Of a DNA stretch of 64,000 nucleotides, positions 10,891 through 19,934 are shown piece after piece. Each line of letters opens with the position of its first letter. Within the stretch, counting starts at the first letter, position 1. Source of the DNA: CAIMWS01 sp964409245. Lineage in GTDB: Bacteria > Verrucomicrobiota > Verrucomicrobiia > Limisphaerales > UBA1319. The notes beneath the pieces were generated by a model that searched no databases, was not told the origin of the DNA, and saw only the letters and a program-made list of their open reading frames with translations. The stretch covers positions 13,621 through 77,620 of the forward strand of contig CAYPCQ010000031.1 in the NCBI GenBank assembly GCA_964409245.1. Direction: 5' to 3'. Both the position numbers and the translations under genes were made by a program.

Positions 10891-12258
10891 ATGATGCGAG
10901 GTGATTTATTCGAGGGGGCTGCGTCGGCGGAGGATGCCCAGCCCGGCTCCAGCGTTCGGACGAGTGCCCCACTCGCGGCCCGGATGCGACCGCTCAGTTT
11001 GGATGAGCTGGCGGGGCAGACGCATATTCTGGCGCCGGGGAAATTGTTGCGCCGGGCCATCGAGGCGGATCGCATCCAATCACTGATTTTTTATGGCCCG
11101 CCGGGAACGGGCAAGACCTCTCTGGCGCAGATTATAGCCCGGCAAACCCGCAGTAAATTCGAGCGGTTGAGCGGGGTGGAATCCAATGTGGCGGATATGC
11201 GGCGCGTGCTCGCCACCGCCGCCAACCGCCTGGCCAACGCGGGCCAGCCAACCATCTTGTTCGTGGATGAAATTCACCGCTTCAACAAATCCCAGCAGGA
11301 TGTACTATTGCCCGATGTGGAAAGTGGGACGATCCGATTGATCGGGGCCACCACGCACAATCCGTTTTTTTTCGTCAATTCACCCTTGGTATCCCGTTCC
11401 CAGATCTTTGAATTACAGCCGCTTTCCGAAACCGAATTGCTGGATTTGCTGCAGCGTGCCTTGCGCGATTCGGAACGGGGGCTGGGTTATCTGCCGATCC
11501 AGGCCGATCCCGCCGCTTTGGAGCATTTGGCCAGGATGTCCGATGGGGACGCCCGCAAGGCCCTCAATTCTTTGGAAATCGCTGCTTTGACCACCGCGCC
11601 GGATGCCGCCGGGAAGATCCACATATCCGTGGCGGTGGCCGAGGAAAGCATCCAGCGCAAGGCGGTGGTTTACGATGGCGACGGCGATGCCCATTACGAC
11701 ACCATATCAGCCTTCATCAAATCCATGCGCGGGAGCGATCCGGATGCAGCGTTGTATTGGCTGGCCAAGATGATTCATGCGGGTGAGGATCCGCGCTTCA
11801 TCGCCCGCCGGTTGGTGATATGCGCAGCGGAAGATGTGGGGCTGGCCGATCCCATGGCGCTAGTGCTGGCCACGGCCGCCAGCGAGGCGGCGGAATTTGT
11901 TGGCTGGCCTGAGGCCCGCATCCCCCTGGCGGAGGCGGTCATCTATATTGCCACGGCCTATAAGAGCAACAGTTCCATCACCGCCATCGATGCCGCGTTG
12001 GAGGATGTGCGGGCGGGGCGCACCCTGCCGGTGCCTGAGCATCTGAAGGATGCCCATTACGCGGGAGCGGAACGCCTGGGCCATGGGAAAAACTACCAGT
12101 ATGCCCACGATTTCCCCGGCCATTTTGTGGCCCAAAATTATCTGAGCCAAGCCCGGGTGTATTATCGGCCCTCGGACCAGGGGACCGAAAAAAAGATCCA
12201 GGAGCGCCTGGCCAAGTGGCGGGCCTTGATGGCCGAATCCCAGTGCAAAGAGCCCTGA
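10891..12258 (+). CDS. rarA: Replication-associated recombination protein A (AAA+ ATPase)
   Basis: RarA/MgsA is a clamp-loader-like ATPase acting at stalled replication forks. The protein (about 455 residues) begins with the typical PLAARMRPLSLDELAGQ motif. It has Walker A GPPGTGKTS near residue 69, Walker B FVDEIHRF near 125, sensor residues in GATTHNP near 151, and the C-terminal tetramerisation domain that includes GSDPDAALYWLA. Length is typical. Three start codons lie in a row (GTG 10888, ATG 10891, ATG 10894); I take the first ATG. It follows the 6S RNA gene and precedes the cyclo-ligase gene by 16 bases, which suggests cotranscription. Confidence 0.93.
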   Translation: MMRGDLFEGAASAEDAQPGSSVRTSAPLAARMRPLSLDELAGQTHILAPGKLLRRAIEADRIQSLIFYGPPGTGKTSLAQIIARQTRSKFERLSGVESNVADMRRVLATAANRLANAGQPTILFVDEIHRFNKSQQDVLLPDVESGTIRLIGATTHNPFFFVNSPLVSRSQIFELQPLSETELLDLLQRALRDSERGLGYLPIQADPAALEHLARMSDGDARKALNSLEIAALTTAPDAAGKIHISVAVAEESIQRKAVVYDGDGDAHYDTISAFIKSMRGSDPDAALYWLAKMIHAGEDPRFIARRLVICAAEDVGLADPMALVLATAASEAAEFVGWPEARIPLAEAVIYIATAYKSNSSITAIDAALEDVRAGRTLPVPEHLKDAHYAGAERLGHGKNYQYAHDFPGHFVAQNYLSQARVYYRPSDQGTEKKIQERLAKWRALMAESQCKEP

Positions 12259-12274
12259 ATAAGCGAACCAATGC

Positions 12275-12868
12275 ATGGCAAATCAAGGGGCCAAAATGGA
12301 AATGCGGCAGGAGATGAAAATCCGGCTGAGCCAATTGGACGGTGTTTCCAAGGAACTGGAATCCCAACAAGCCTGCGCCCGGCTTCTTCGGCAATCGGTC
12401 TTTGAGCGCAGCCAGCATATCCTGGCTTACGCGGCCATGGCGGGGGAACTGAACTTGTGGCCGGTGTTGGAGCGGGTATTGCAAGAAGGGAAAACCCTTT
12501 GCCTGCCCCGCTATCTGCCGGGCAGTGACGCTTATGAGGCGGCCTTGATCAGGGATTTGGAAAGGGATTTGCGGCCGGGAAAAATGGGGATTCGGGAGCC
12601 TTCCCCGAAATGTCCGGGGATGGACTTAAAGCGGCTGGACTTGATCCTGGTGCCTGGTGTAGCTTTTGACCGGTGCGGGCGGCGTTTGGGGCGGGGCAAA
12701 GGCTACTATGACCGGATTCTAAGCGCTGTGGAGGGTTTTAAATGCGGAGTGTGCTTTGATCAGCAGCTGGTTGACCAGGTGCCCGTAGAACCCCACGATG
12801 AACTGCTGGATTGCATCCTGATGCCGGCTGGCTGGCTGGTTGCCGGCCGTGCGACGGTTCTTGAATGA
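12275..12868 (+). CDS. ygfA: 5-formyltetrahydrofolate cyclo-ligase
   Basis: The enzyme converts 5-formyl-THF to 5,10-methenyl-THF with ATP and so returns stored folate to one-carbon metabolism. The 197-residue length is usual. The family signature GRRLGRGKGYYDRIL lies near residue 143, and the preceding strand LDLILVPGVAFD is the usual phosphate/substrate region. The ATG at 12275 gives a short extra N-terminus; the ATG at 12296 (MEMRQEMKIR) is an alternative. The stop overlaps the start of ribonuclease Y (ATGA at 12865), so the two are translationally coupled. Confidence 0.92.
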   Translation: MANQGAKMEMRQEMKIRLSQLDGVSKELESQQACARLLRQSVFERSQHILAYAAMAGELNLWPVLERVLQEGKTLCLPRYLPGSDAYEAALIRDLERDLRPGKMGIREPSPKCPGMDLKRLDLILVPGVAFDRCGRRLGRGKGYYDRILSAVEGFKCGVCFDQQLVDQVPVEPHDELLDCILMPAGWLVAGRATVLE

Positions 12869-14430
12869 CCATAATCGCAACTAGTTATACGGAAGGATTT
12901 GTCGTTCTGGCCTTGGGGCTGGTTTCGGGCTACGGACTATGGGCCTGGAAATTCCGCCAGATGCGCAACGCATTGGCGTTGGAGGAAAAATCAATCCTGG
13001 AGAATGCCCGCCGCGAGGCTGATTCGCTGGCCCGCGAGGCCCGCCTTGCCGCTGAGGAAAATGCCCTGGCCGTGAAAAAGGAGGCCGAGCAGATGGTCGG
13101 CAAGCGGTTGCAGGAAATCAAAGATTTGGAGCATCGGCTGGAGCATCGTGAGGGCCTTTTCAACCGCCAGTTGGAGGGCTTGATGCAGCAGGAAAAGCTC
13201 TGCCAGGAGCGCCAGCACAGCCAGCAGGAAAAAGAAGACGCCCTCTCCAGTTCGCGCAAAGAAATCGACGGGCAGATCCAGCATTGGCGTGAACAACTGG
13301 CCCAACTGGCGCATTTGAACCAGGAAGCCGCCCGCGAACTGCTGCTCAAGGAATTGGAGCAGGAAGTCCGGCAGGATGCCGCCGATTTGAACCGGCACAT
13401 CATGGAGGACACCAAGGCCAAGGCGGAGGAAGAGGCCCGGCGGATCATCGGCCTGGCCATCCAGCGGTATGCCGGGGATCACGCTTCAGAAACCAGCACC
13501 TCGGCCATCACCTTGCCCAGTGAGGAGATCAAAGGGCGCATCATCGGCCGCGAGGGCCGCAACATCCGTTCCTTTGAAGCGGCCACCGGGGTCACGGTGC
13601 TCATCGATGACACCCCCAATGCGGTCGTCCTGTCCTCTTTCGATCCGGTGCGCCGGGAGATTGCGCATGAGTCCATGTTGAGGTTGTTGAGCGATGGCCG
13701 CATCCATCCCACACGCATCGAAGAAATAGTGGCCAAAGTCAGCCAGGAAATCGAAGACGCGATCTTGCGGGCTGGCGAAGAGGCGGTTTTCAAGGCGGGT
13801 CTGCCGCCCATGCCGATGGAAATCGTGAAAATGCTGGGGCGCCTGCGTTTCCGCTATAGCTATGCCCAAAATATCCTGAACCATTCCATCGAAGTCGCCC
13901 ATCTGGCCGGCATTCTGGCCGCCGAGCTCGGGATGGACATCGCCGCGGCCAAACGGGCTGGCCTGCTGCATGATATCGGCAAAGCGCTCAACCATGAGGT
14001 GGAAGGCAGCCACGCTTTGATCGGGGCGGAATTCTTGCAGCGCCACGGCGAATCCGAAGCGGTTTGCGGCGCGGTGGCGGCCCATCATGGGGACGCTCAT
14101 CATGCGCATCCCATCAGCGTTTTGGTCAGCGCCGCGGATGCCATCAGCGCGTCCCGGCCGGGGGCTCGTTCCGAGACCATGACGACCTATTTGAAGCGCC
14201 TGGAAAATCTGGAAAAAATCGCCCGGACATTCGCGGGCGTGGAGAAATGTTATGCCGTTCAGGCCGGGCGCGAGTTGCGGGTGCTGGTCCATCCGGAACA
14301 GGTCAGCGACCAGCAATCCTACACTTTGGCCCGGAACTTGGTGCGCAAGATTGAAGATGAACTCCAATACCCAGGCCAGATCCGGGTGACCGTGATCCGC
14401 GAAACCCGATTCATCGAATTTGCCAAGTAA
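12865..14430 (+). CDS. rny: Ribonuclease Y
   Basis: Ribonuclease Y is a membrane-anchored endoribonuclease that starts mRNA decay. The 521-residue protein has one N-terminal membrane segment (about residues 7-27), a long charged coiled coil (about 35-200), a KH RNA-binding domain with IKGRIIGREGRNIRSFE near 225, and an HD phosphohydrolase domain with LLHDIGKA near 370. The C-terminal domain is present. Length is normal. Its ATG overlaps the preceding stop. Anchoring at the membrane is inferred from the family and the visible hydrophobic segment. Confidence 0.95.
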   Translation: MTIIATSYTEGFVVLALGLVSGYGLWAWKFRQMRNALALEEKSILENARREADSLAREARLAAEENALAVKKEAEQMVGKRLQEIKDLEHRLEHREGLFNRQLEGLMQQEKLCQERQHSQQEKEDALSSSRKEIDGQIQHWREQLAQLAHLNQEAARELLLKELEQEVRQDAADLNRHIMEDTKAKAEEEARRIIGLAIQRYAGDHASETSTSAITLPSEEIKGRIIGREGRNIRSFEAATGVTVLIDDTPNAVVLSSFDPVRREIAHESMLRLLSDGRIHPTRIEEIVAKVSQEIEDAILRAGEEAVFKAGLPPMPMEIVKMLGRLRFRYSYAQNILNHSIEVAHLAGILAAELGMDIAAAKRAGLLHDIGKALNHEVEGSHALIGAEFLQRHGESEAVCGAVAAHHGDAHHAHPISVLVSAADAISASRPGARSETMTTYLKRLENLEKIARTFAGVEKCYAVQAGRELRVLVHPEQVSDQQSYTLARNLVRKIEDELQYPGQIRVTVIRETRFIEFAK

Positions 14431-14461
14431 ACACCCCTGCAAAATACGCAGGTTTTTTTCC

Positions 14462-17137
14462 ATGCGCCCTCCTCCCCCAGAGCCATCCTCCGGCAATTCC
14501 CTGCCAAACTTGGGACCATGTCCTGAATTGCTGGCGCCCGCCGGTGACTGGGATTGCGCCCGGGCCGCAGTCGAAAACGGCGCCGACGCCATTTATTTTG
14601 GCGTCGAAAAATTCAACGCCCGGATGCGGGCTCACAATTTCACGCTCGCCGACCTGCCCGAATTAATGAGTTTTCTGCATCGCCGGGGAGTAAAAGGCTA
14701 CGTCACCTTCAATATTCTGGTGTTCACGGACGAGCTGGCCGAGGCCGAGCGGGATTTGCGGACCATCATCCGCAGCGGAGTCGATGCTGCTATTGTGCAG
14801 GATGTGGGCATCTGCCGGTTGATCCGGCGGTTATCCCCCGATTTTCCCATCCATGCCTCCACCCAGATGACCATTTCCAGCGCCGCCGGATTGGAGTTCG
14901 CGAGAGGTTTGGGCTGTTCCATGGTGGCTTTGGCCCGGGAATGTTCCATCCCGGAAATCAGCCGCATGCGGACCCAGCAGCTTGAACAAATCCGCCAAAC
15001 TGAATCGGGGGGGGAGGCATTCACGCTCCAAACCCCGTTGGAGGTTTTTGTGCACGGCGCCTTGTGTGTGGCTTATTCGGGGCAATGCCTTACCAGCGAG
15101 TCCCTGGGGGGGCGTTCAGCCAACCGGGGCGTTTGCGCCCAAGCCTGCCGGCTGCCCTGCGAATTGCTCAGCGATGGCCAGGTTGTGCCGCTGGGGGACA
15201 AGCGTTACTTGTTAAGCCCGCGGGATCTCGCCGGCTTGGACGCTTTGCCTGAATTGGGCCTGGCGGGGGTTTCGACGCTGAAAATTGAAGGCCGGCTAAA
15301 GCGGCCCGAGTATGTCGCCAGCATCACCCGGATATACCGTGAAGCATTGGATCGCCTTTGGGGCCGGAATCCAGCCACTGGCCAGCCAGGCGATGAAACC
15401 GGGCCGGGGAAAGCGAAGCCGGATCCCGGCGGTTTGGCCCGTCAAATCGCCACCCGGTCGCGCTACGAATTGGAAATGGCCTTCTCCCGGGGCTTATACA
15501 CCGGCTGGCTGCGAGGGGTGAACAACCAGGAATTGGTTCACGCCCGTTTCGGCAAGAAACGCGGAGTGTTCCTGGGCGAGGTGGTGCAGGTTCAACAAGG
15601 CAAGGCAGCGGTGGTGCTGAAGGCGCCTTTGAAGCCCGGTGATGGGGTGGTGTTCGATGCCGGGCAACCCGATCTCCCAGAGCAAGGTGGCCGGGTTTAT
15701 GCGGTCGAAGCCCTTGGCGGTTATTCCTGGTTGTCCTTTGGCTGGGGGGATCTGGATTTCGAGCGCGTTCACACCGGTGACAAACTGTGGAAAACCAACG
15801 ATCCCGAGTTGGATCGCCGCTTGCGCCAGACCTACACGACCGGCACCCCCGGTTATCGACGGCCACTGGACTTGTTGGTGGAAGGGGCCGCAGGAATGCC
15901 CCTGGTGTTGACTGCGCGTGACGAACGGGGACGGGAATTGAAGGTTCATTCTTCCCCAATGCTGGCCGAGGCCCGCAAGCAGCCATTAACGCAGGATCGC
16001 CTGGCTGAGCAGTTGGGCCGGTTGGGGGGAACGCCATTCCGTCTTGGGCGGTTGGATAATCGGTTGCATGGGGATGTCATAATCCCGGTCAGTGAGTTGA
16101 ACCAGATGCGGCGGGAAATGGTCCAACAATTTGAAAGCCTCTGGGCCCAGCCCCCCGGATGGGCCTGCCTTTCCCAACCGGAAGATCGTCCGGTTGGGCC
16201 AGAACTCTCCGGCGGCGGGGAAACTTCACCGGCCGTTGGCCAACCATGCTCTGGTGAAGTGGAGTTGGTGGTATTGGTGCGCAGCAGGGCCCAATTGACC
16301 GCCGCTTTGAAGTGCGGCGCCAGCCGGATCTATTGTGAATTGGAAAACCTGAAACATTATCGCGATGCGGTGCGCGAAGTCCGGGACTTTGGCAACTGCG
16401 AGCGGAAACCCCCGGAAATTTGGGCGGTGCCGCCTCGCATCGCCAAGCCGGACGAGGAGTGGATGCTGCAGCAGGTCCGCGCCAGCGGCGCGGACGGCTA
16501 CCTGGTGCGGAATTACGATCACCTTCAGTTTTTTCGGGCGGACCGTAAAGTGGGGGATTTTTCCTTGAACGTGGCCAATCCCATTAGCGCCAGGTATTTC
16601 GTGGAAAAGTTTGGGCTGGAGCGCGTCACGGCCGCCTATGATCTCAATGCCGATCAGCTGGCCTCGCTCCTAGGCGCGGCGCCGCCGGCATGGTTTGAAA
16701 TAACCATTCACCAATATATGCCCATGTTTCATATGGAGCATTGCGTATTTTGCAGCTTTTTATCCCAAGGCACTGATCATACCAACTGCGGCCGCCCTTG
16801 CGAAAAACATGCGGTCCGTTTGCGGGACCGGGTCGGAGTGGAGCATCCCGTCAAAGCCGATGCCGGCTGCCGCAACACGGTTTTCAACGGACGCGCCCAA
16901 AGCGGCGCGGAGCATGTGCAACGTTTGATGGCGTTGGGAGCCCGTTCACTGCGGGTGGAATTCCTCGATGAAACCCCCGCCCAGGTGGCAGACACCCTGG
17001 CTCGCTATCGGCAATTGCTCCGCGGCGAGATCAGCGGTTCCCAACTGTGGCGCGAGCTTAAGCTGATCAATTACCTGGGAGTGACTCGCGGACCCATGGA
17101 CCCGCCATTCCGGTCCGCCAGCACTGCTGAACGCTAA
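14462..17137 (+). CDS. U32 family peptidase-like protein, two U32-type modules
   Basis: The protein is about 891 residues, longer than E. coli RlhA (about 650). The N-terminal half is a complete U32 module, with LAPAGDWDCARAAVENGADA at the start and the U32 signature around EVFVHGALCVAYSGQC near residue 195. The middle has a DUF3656-like insert. The C-terminal third looks like a second U32-related barrel with its own Cys motif, MEHCVFCSF...CGRPCEKH, near residue 760. Members of this family hydroxylate bases in 23S rRNA or tRNA rather than cleave collagen, so an RNA-modification role is more likely than proteolysis. I prefer the ATG at 14462 to the upstream one at 14420, which overlaps rny. 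It converges with the acyltransferase gene. Confidence 0.85.
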   Translation: MRPPPPEPSSGNSLPNLGPCPELLAPAGDWDCARAAVENGADAIYFGVEKFNARMRAHNFTLADLPELMSFLHRRGVKGYVTFNILVFTDELAEAERDLRTIIRSGVDAAIVQDVGICRLIRRLSPDFPIHASTQMTISSAAGLEFARGLGCSMVALARECSIPEISRMRTQQLEQIRQTESGGEAFTLQTPLEVFVHGALCVAYSGQCLTSESLGGRSANRGVCAQACRLPCELLSDGQVVPLGDKRYLLSPRDLAGLDALPELGLAGVSTLKIEGRLKRPEYVASITRIYREALDRLWGRNPATGQPGDETGPGKAKPDPGGLARQIATRSRYELEMAFSRGLYTGWLRGVNNQELVHARFGKKRGVFLGEVVQVQQGKAAVVLKAPLKPGDGVVFDAGQPDLPEQGGRVYAVEALGGYSWLSFGWGDLDFERVHTGDKLWKTNDPELDRRLRQTYTTGTPGYRRPLDLLVEGAAGMPLVLTARDERGRELKVHSSPMLAEARKQPLTQDRLAEQLGRLGGTPFRLGRLDNRLHGDVIIPVSELNQMRREMVQQFESLWAQPPGWACLSQPEDRPVGPELSGGGETSPAVGQPCSGEVELVVLVRSRAQLTAALKCGASRIYCELENLKHYRDAVREVRDFGNCERKPPEIWAVPPRIAKPDEEWMLQQVRASGADGYLVRNYDHLQFFRADRKVGDFSLNVANPISARYFVEKFGLERVTAAYDLNADQLASLLGAAPPAWFEITIHQYMPMFHMEHCVFCSFLSQGTDHTNCGRPCEKHAVRLRDRVGVEHPVKADAGCRNTVFNGRAQSGAEHVQRLMALGARSLRVEFLDETPAQVADTLARYRQLLRGEISGSQLWRELKLINYLGVTRGPMDPPFRSASTAER

Positions 17138-17138
17138 T

Positions 17139-17936
17139 CTACTGGCTGGGGCGGCGGCCTTGTTCCAGGATGACGCCTCTCTGGGCGGCCAGAGCGATGA
17201 TTCGGTCGTGCAGCTGACTGGCGGTTTCTTTGCGGCCTAATCCCTTAACCGGAGCGGTATAGATAATTTTTGCACGGATGTTGGTCCGGGTCATTAATTT
17301 GAGGAAATGCGGGAAAAACGTCATGTCGCCCCAATAGCAGACATCATCCTCCACGGAGCCTTCGTCCATTTGGTATTGAATCCAGGCGCCAGTGGCGGGC
17401 CAGGAGGTGTTTTCCAGAACCGCGAACAGGCCTGAATGGAAAGGCAGTATTTGGCGGCCATTGGAGCTGGTGGCTTCCGGGAAAAATGAAATGACACAGC
17501 CGTCGCTGAGAACCGGCAGGAATTGACTGGCCATTAATTTCACATCCGATCGGCGCTCCCGGCGCAGGAACAAAGTGCCTGCAGCGCCGACCAGCCACCC
17601 AAAAATTGGCCATTGTTTGACTTCCGCCTTGGCGACGTTGACGATCAAGGCGTTGGTTGCCAGAACCAGGATGTCGAGGTAACCCATATGGTTGCTGGCC
17701 AGCAAGCCGGCCGTCGGCGGCTGGCCCTCGGCCTGCACGGTGATATCCAGCACTTTCAAGGTTCGACGGGACCATTTGGCCAGCCATTCCGCTCGTTTGC
17801 GATAAGCGGGGTGCTTGGAAGGCAAACCGGCACGGAACACCGAATCCGCCAGCGAACCGACAATAATGCCCGAGAAAAGAACCGATTTTTTAACGAGCCG
17901 CCAGCACTTCAAACAAATGGTTTTCAGCCCTGGCAT
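17139..17936 (-). CDS. 1-acylglycerol-3-phosphate O-acyltransferase family (OlsA-like)
   Basis: This is a membrane-associated PlsC-type acyltransferase of about 265 residues. The catalytic HX4D motif is HMGYLD (near residue 82), and the second substrate motif is FPEATSS near 151, where Ala replaces the usual Gly of FPEGTRS. A hydrophobic segment near the N-terminus could anchor it. The preceding gene on the same strand encodes an OlsB-like N-acyltransferase, so I read this as the lyso-ornithine-lipid O-acyltransferase. Lysophosphatidate acyltransferase is the alternative. The ATG at 17936 is preferred to a TTG two codons upstream. Confidence 0.75.
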   Translation of the reverse strand: MPGLKTICLKCWRLVKKSVLFSGIIVGSLADSVFRAGLPSKHPAYRKRAEWLAKWSRRTLKVLDITVQAEGQPPTAGLLASNHMGYLDILVLATNALIVNVAKAEVKQWPIFGWLVGAAGTLFLRRERRSDVKLMASQFLPVLSDGCVISFFPEATSSNGRQILPFHSGLFAVLENTSWPATGAWIQYQMDEGSVEDDVCYWGDMTFFPHFLKLMTRTNIRAKIIYTAPVKGLGRKETASQLHDRIIALAAQRGVILEQGRRPSQ

Positions 17937-18036
17937 GGTCAACCAATGGAGGGGCCGGGTGGCTGGCGAGCTGCTGAAGGAAAGAGTGCCACGGCGGCCG
18001 TTTGTGGTTTGGATGTTTCCGCTGATTAATGATGGT

Positions 18037-18849
18037 TTAACTGAAATATCGGCGAATCACTTCCGGAGGCAGCGTTTCAAAATCGAAAAGCGTCAGGAAA
18101 TCAATGGTTTTGAATTGGCGGTCGATCGCCGGCGGCCCGCAGATTTTGGCTCCCACGGCGAGATAGGCCCGCAGCAACTTGGGAATTTTGGGTGCGGAGG
18201 CGGCTTTCCGGTCCACGGGGCAAGTCCAATCCGGCTTGGGAACGGTCTGGAATTCGGGATCCGCCAAATAGTGATGGCACAAATCCGCATAGACGGCGGC
18301 GCCAGCTTGGGGATCCTGGGAGGTGAGCGAACTGCAGCCAATCAAGTAACTGCAGCCATGTTTTTTGGCGTAATCGGAGATCCCACGCCATAACAGGCCC
18401 AGCACCGACAAGTTGCGATGGTCGCTGGCGACGCAGGCGCGGCCGAGTTCGATAATCCGCGCCCGCTGCGGCTCAAAGGGGGCCAGTTCAAATTCCTGGG
18501 CGCTGTAATAGCCATGGTTCAGGGCCGCGTGAAGGCCGGTTTGCATCCGGTAGGTGCCCACAATTTTGCCGGAACTATTTTCTTCAACCAGCAAGTGATC
18601 GCAGACTCCGTCAAAAACATCCGCATCCAAGCCCGATAAGTGGGCCTCCGGCAGGCCCTCCCTTAATTCCAAGTTGAACACTTCAAAACGCAGCCTCTGG
18701 GCTGCCTGGATTTCCGCACGTGATTCGGCCAGCCGGGCCGTGTAAGAAGATTGACTGCCCGCCCGTTCCATGATGCGGCCACCGGTGGGGCCAAAATCGA
18801 TTTGGACCTCCGGCCTGGCTTCACGCCGATCTCGGTTTCTTGTCACCAT
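18037..18849 (-). CDS. GNAT-fold N-acyltransferase, ornithine lipid synthase (OlsB-like)
   Basis: The protein of about 270 residues matches the hemolysin-like/OlsB acyltransferase family. Visible family traits are QRLRFEVFNLE near residue 50, the segment VCDHLLVEENSSGKIVGTYR near 80, ELGRACVASDHRN near 128, and GCSYLIGCSSL near 160. OlsB transfers a 3-hydroxyacyl chain from acyl carrier protein to ornithine. The next gene (94 bases downstream) is PlsC-like, which together would make a phosphorus-free membrane lipid. The C-terminal part mentions a drop in similarity to short OlsB proteins; some family members function with other amines. The ATG at 18849 is preferred over a TTG at 18879. Confidence 0.75.
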   Translation of the reverse strand: MVTRNRDRREARPEVQIDFGPTGGRIMERAGSQSSYTARLAESRAEIQAAQRLRFEVFNLELREGLPEAHLSGLDADVFDGVCDHLLVEENSSGKIVGTYRMQTGLHAALNHGYYSAQEFELAPFEPQRARIIELGRACVASDHRNLSVLGLLWRGISDYAKKHGCSYLIGCSSLTSQDPQAGAAVYADLCHHYLADPEFQTVPKPDWTCPVDRKAASAPKIPKLLRAYLAVGAKICGPPAIDRQFKTIDFLTLFDFETLPPEVIRRYFS

Positions 18850-18972
18850 TCGTAATTTCCAGTATTTTCCTGTCTTCAACCTGCCTTGTTGGACCTCAAG
18901 GATGGCATATTATGCCTGAAACAGCGGGATTGCCAAGGGGGGATCACAGAAAACTGGAGCCCCGGGTTAACC

Positions 18973-19809
18973 CTATAATTGTTCGCCTCGCATGAACCGG
19001 TCCTCCAGCTTTTTCATTTCCCGTTTAGCCGCGCTGGCTTTGACCGAGTCGGGCACGAAAAAAACCGTCCAAGCGGGCCGTTTCGGCATTTTGTCGATGC
19101 ATTCAAACAGCGCCAGAACGCCATCGACGCCATATCCGCACTTGAGGGCATTAATGACACCAAAGCGCAAAGCCCGATCCCATTCCTGCTGAGTCAGAAG
19201 CGCATTGATGGCCATTGATTTACCCTGCGTTTCAGTGAGCTTGCTTTCGTATTTTTTATAGGGCCCGAGATAATAATGCGAAAGATTGATGCCGACCACC
19301 ACGCCGACCATCTGGTTGAAGTTACTGAGTTGTTCGTTGATCATCGATTCGGTCCAAAATTTGGGATTCGATAAACCGGGCAATTCTTTCAGCTCTTTTT
19401 CGCCATTTTCCCCGGAAAGGCTGGCGATATACTTTTCAAAATACCCTTTTTGGATCTTATCGATCGCCTTGGCATGGGCGACGTTGTTCACCAAATCAAT
19501 GAAGCCAGCCGAGATGAAAATCGTGGCCAAGGGCGAGGTTAGTTCCTCGTTTTTAAGTTCCTCCAGGCGAACCGTGGGGGTCACGTCCGTTTCCACATTG
19601 ATCGGCTTGGAGTGGACACATTTTTTTGCCTCCGGGGTAAGCGTCCCGTAAAGCTCCGTCCCCAGTTTGACCACCGAACCCCAGCCGGTTTTGTAGCGCA
19701 AACCTTCCACATCACCCTTTTGAGCCGCACTCTGGATTTCGGAAAAAAACAAAATGCCACCCAAGGCTAGATAGCCGAAAAAATTCAAACTCCGCGTCAA
19801 TTGATACAT
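18973..19809 (-). CDS. Protein of unknown function, possible degenerate metallopeptidase-like
   Basis: I do not recognise this 278-residue protein. It has an N-terminal hydrophobic stretch (about residues 8-25) that could be a signal peptide or anchor, and then a mostly helical sequence. The segment GINLSHYYLGPYKKY near residue 175 resembles the zinc-site helix of M48-type peptidases (HExxH followed by a glycine). Here the first His and Glu positions are Ile and Asn, so the protein would not be a normal zinc enzyme. This likeness is by eye only. It stands alone between the olsB-like gene and the divergent lyase gene. Confidence 0.6.
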   Translation of the reverse strand: MYQLTRSLNFFGYLALGGILFFSEIQSAAQKGDVEGLRYKTGWGSVVKLGTELYGTLTPEAKKCVHSKPINVETDVTPTVRLEELKNEELTSPLATIFISAGFIDLVNNVAHAKAIDKIQKGYFEKYIASLSGENGEKELKELPGLSNPKFWTESMINEQLSNFNQMVGVVVGINLSHYYLGPYKKYESKLTETQGKSMAINALLTQQEWDRALRFGVINALKCGYGVDGVLALFECIDKMPKRPAWTVFFVPDSVKASAAKREMKKLEDRFMRGEQL

Positions 19810-19934
19810 GGCAAGGGGAGATTCTATGACTGCCCGTTATTTTGAGCAACCCAATAAATCATCCGCTAAAATCCAACCCGGTTCAAGCTGGGTTTTCCCT
19901 CGTCTAAACAACCGTTCCGAGGCATATTTGGCGC

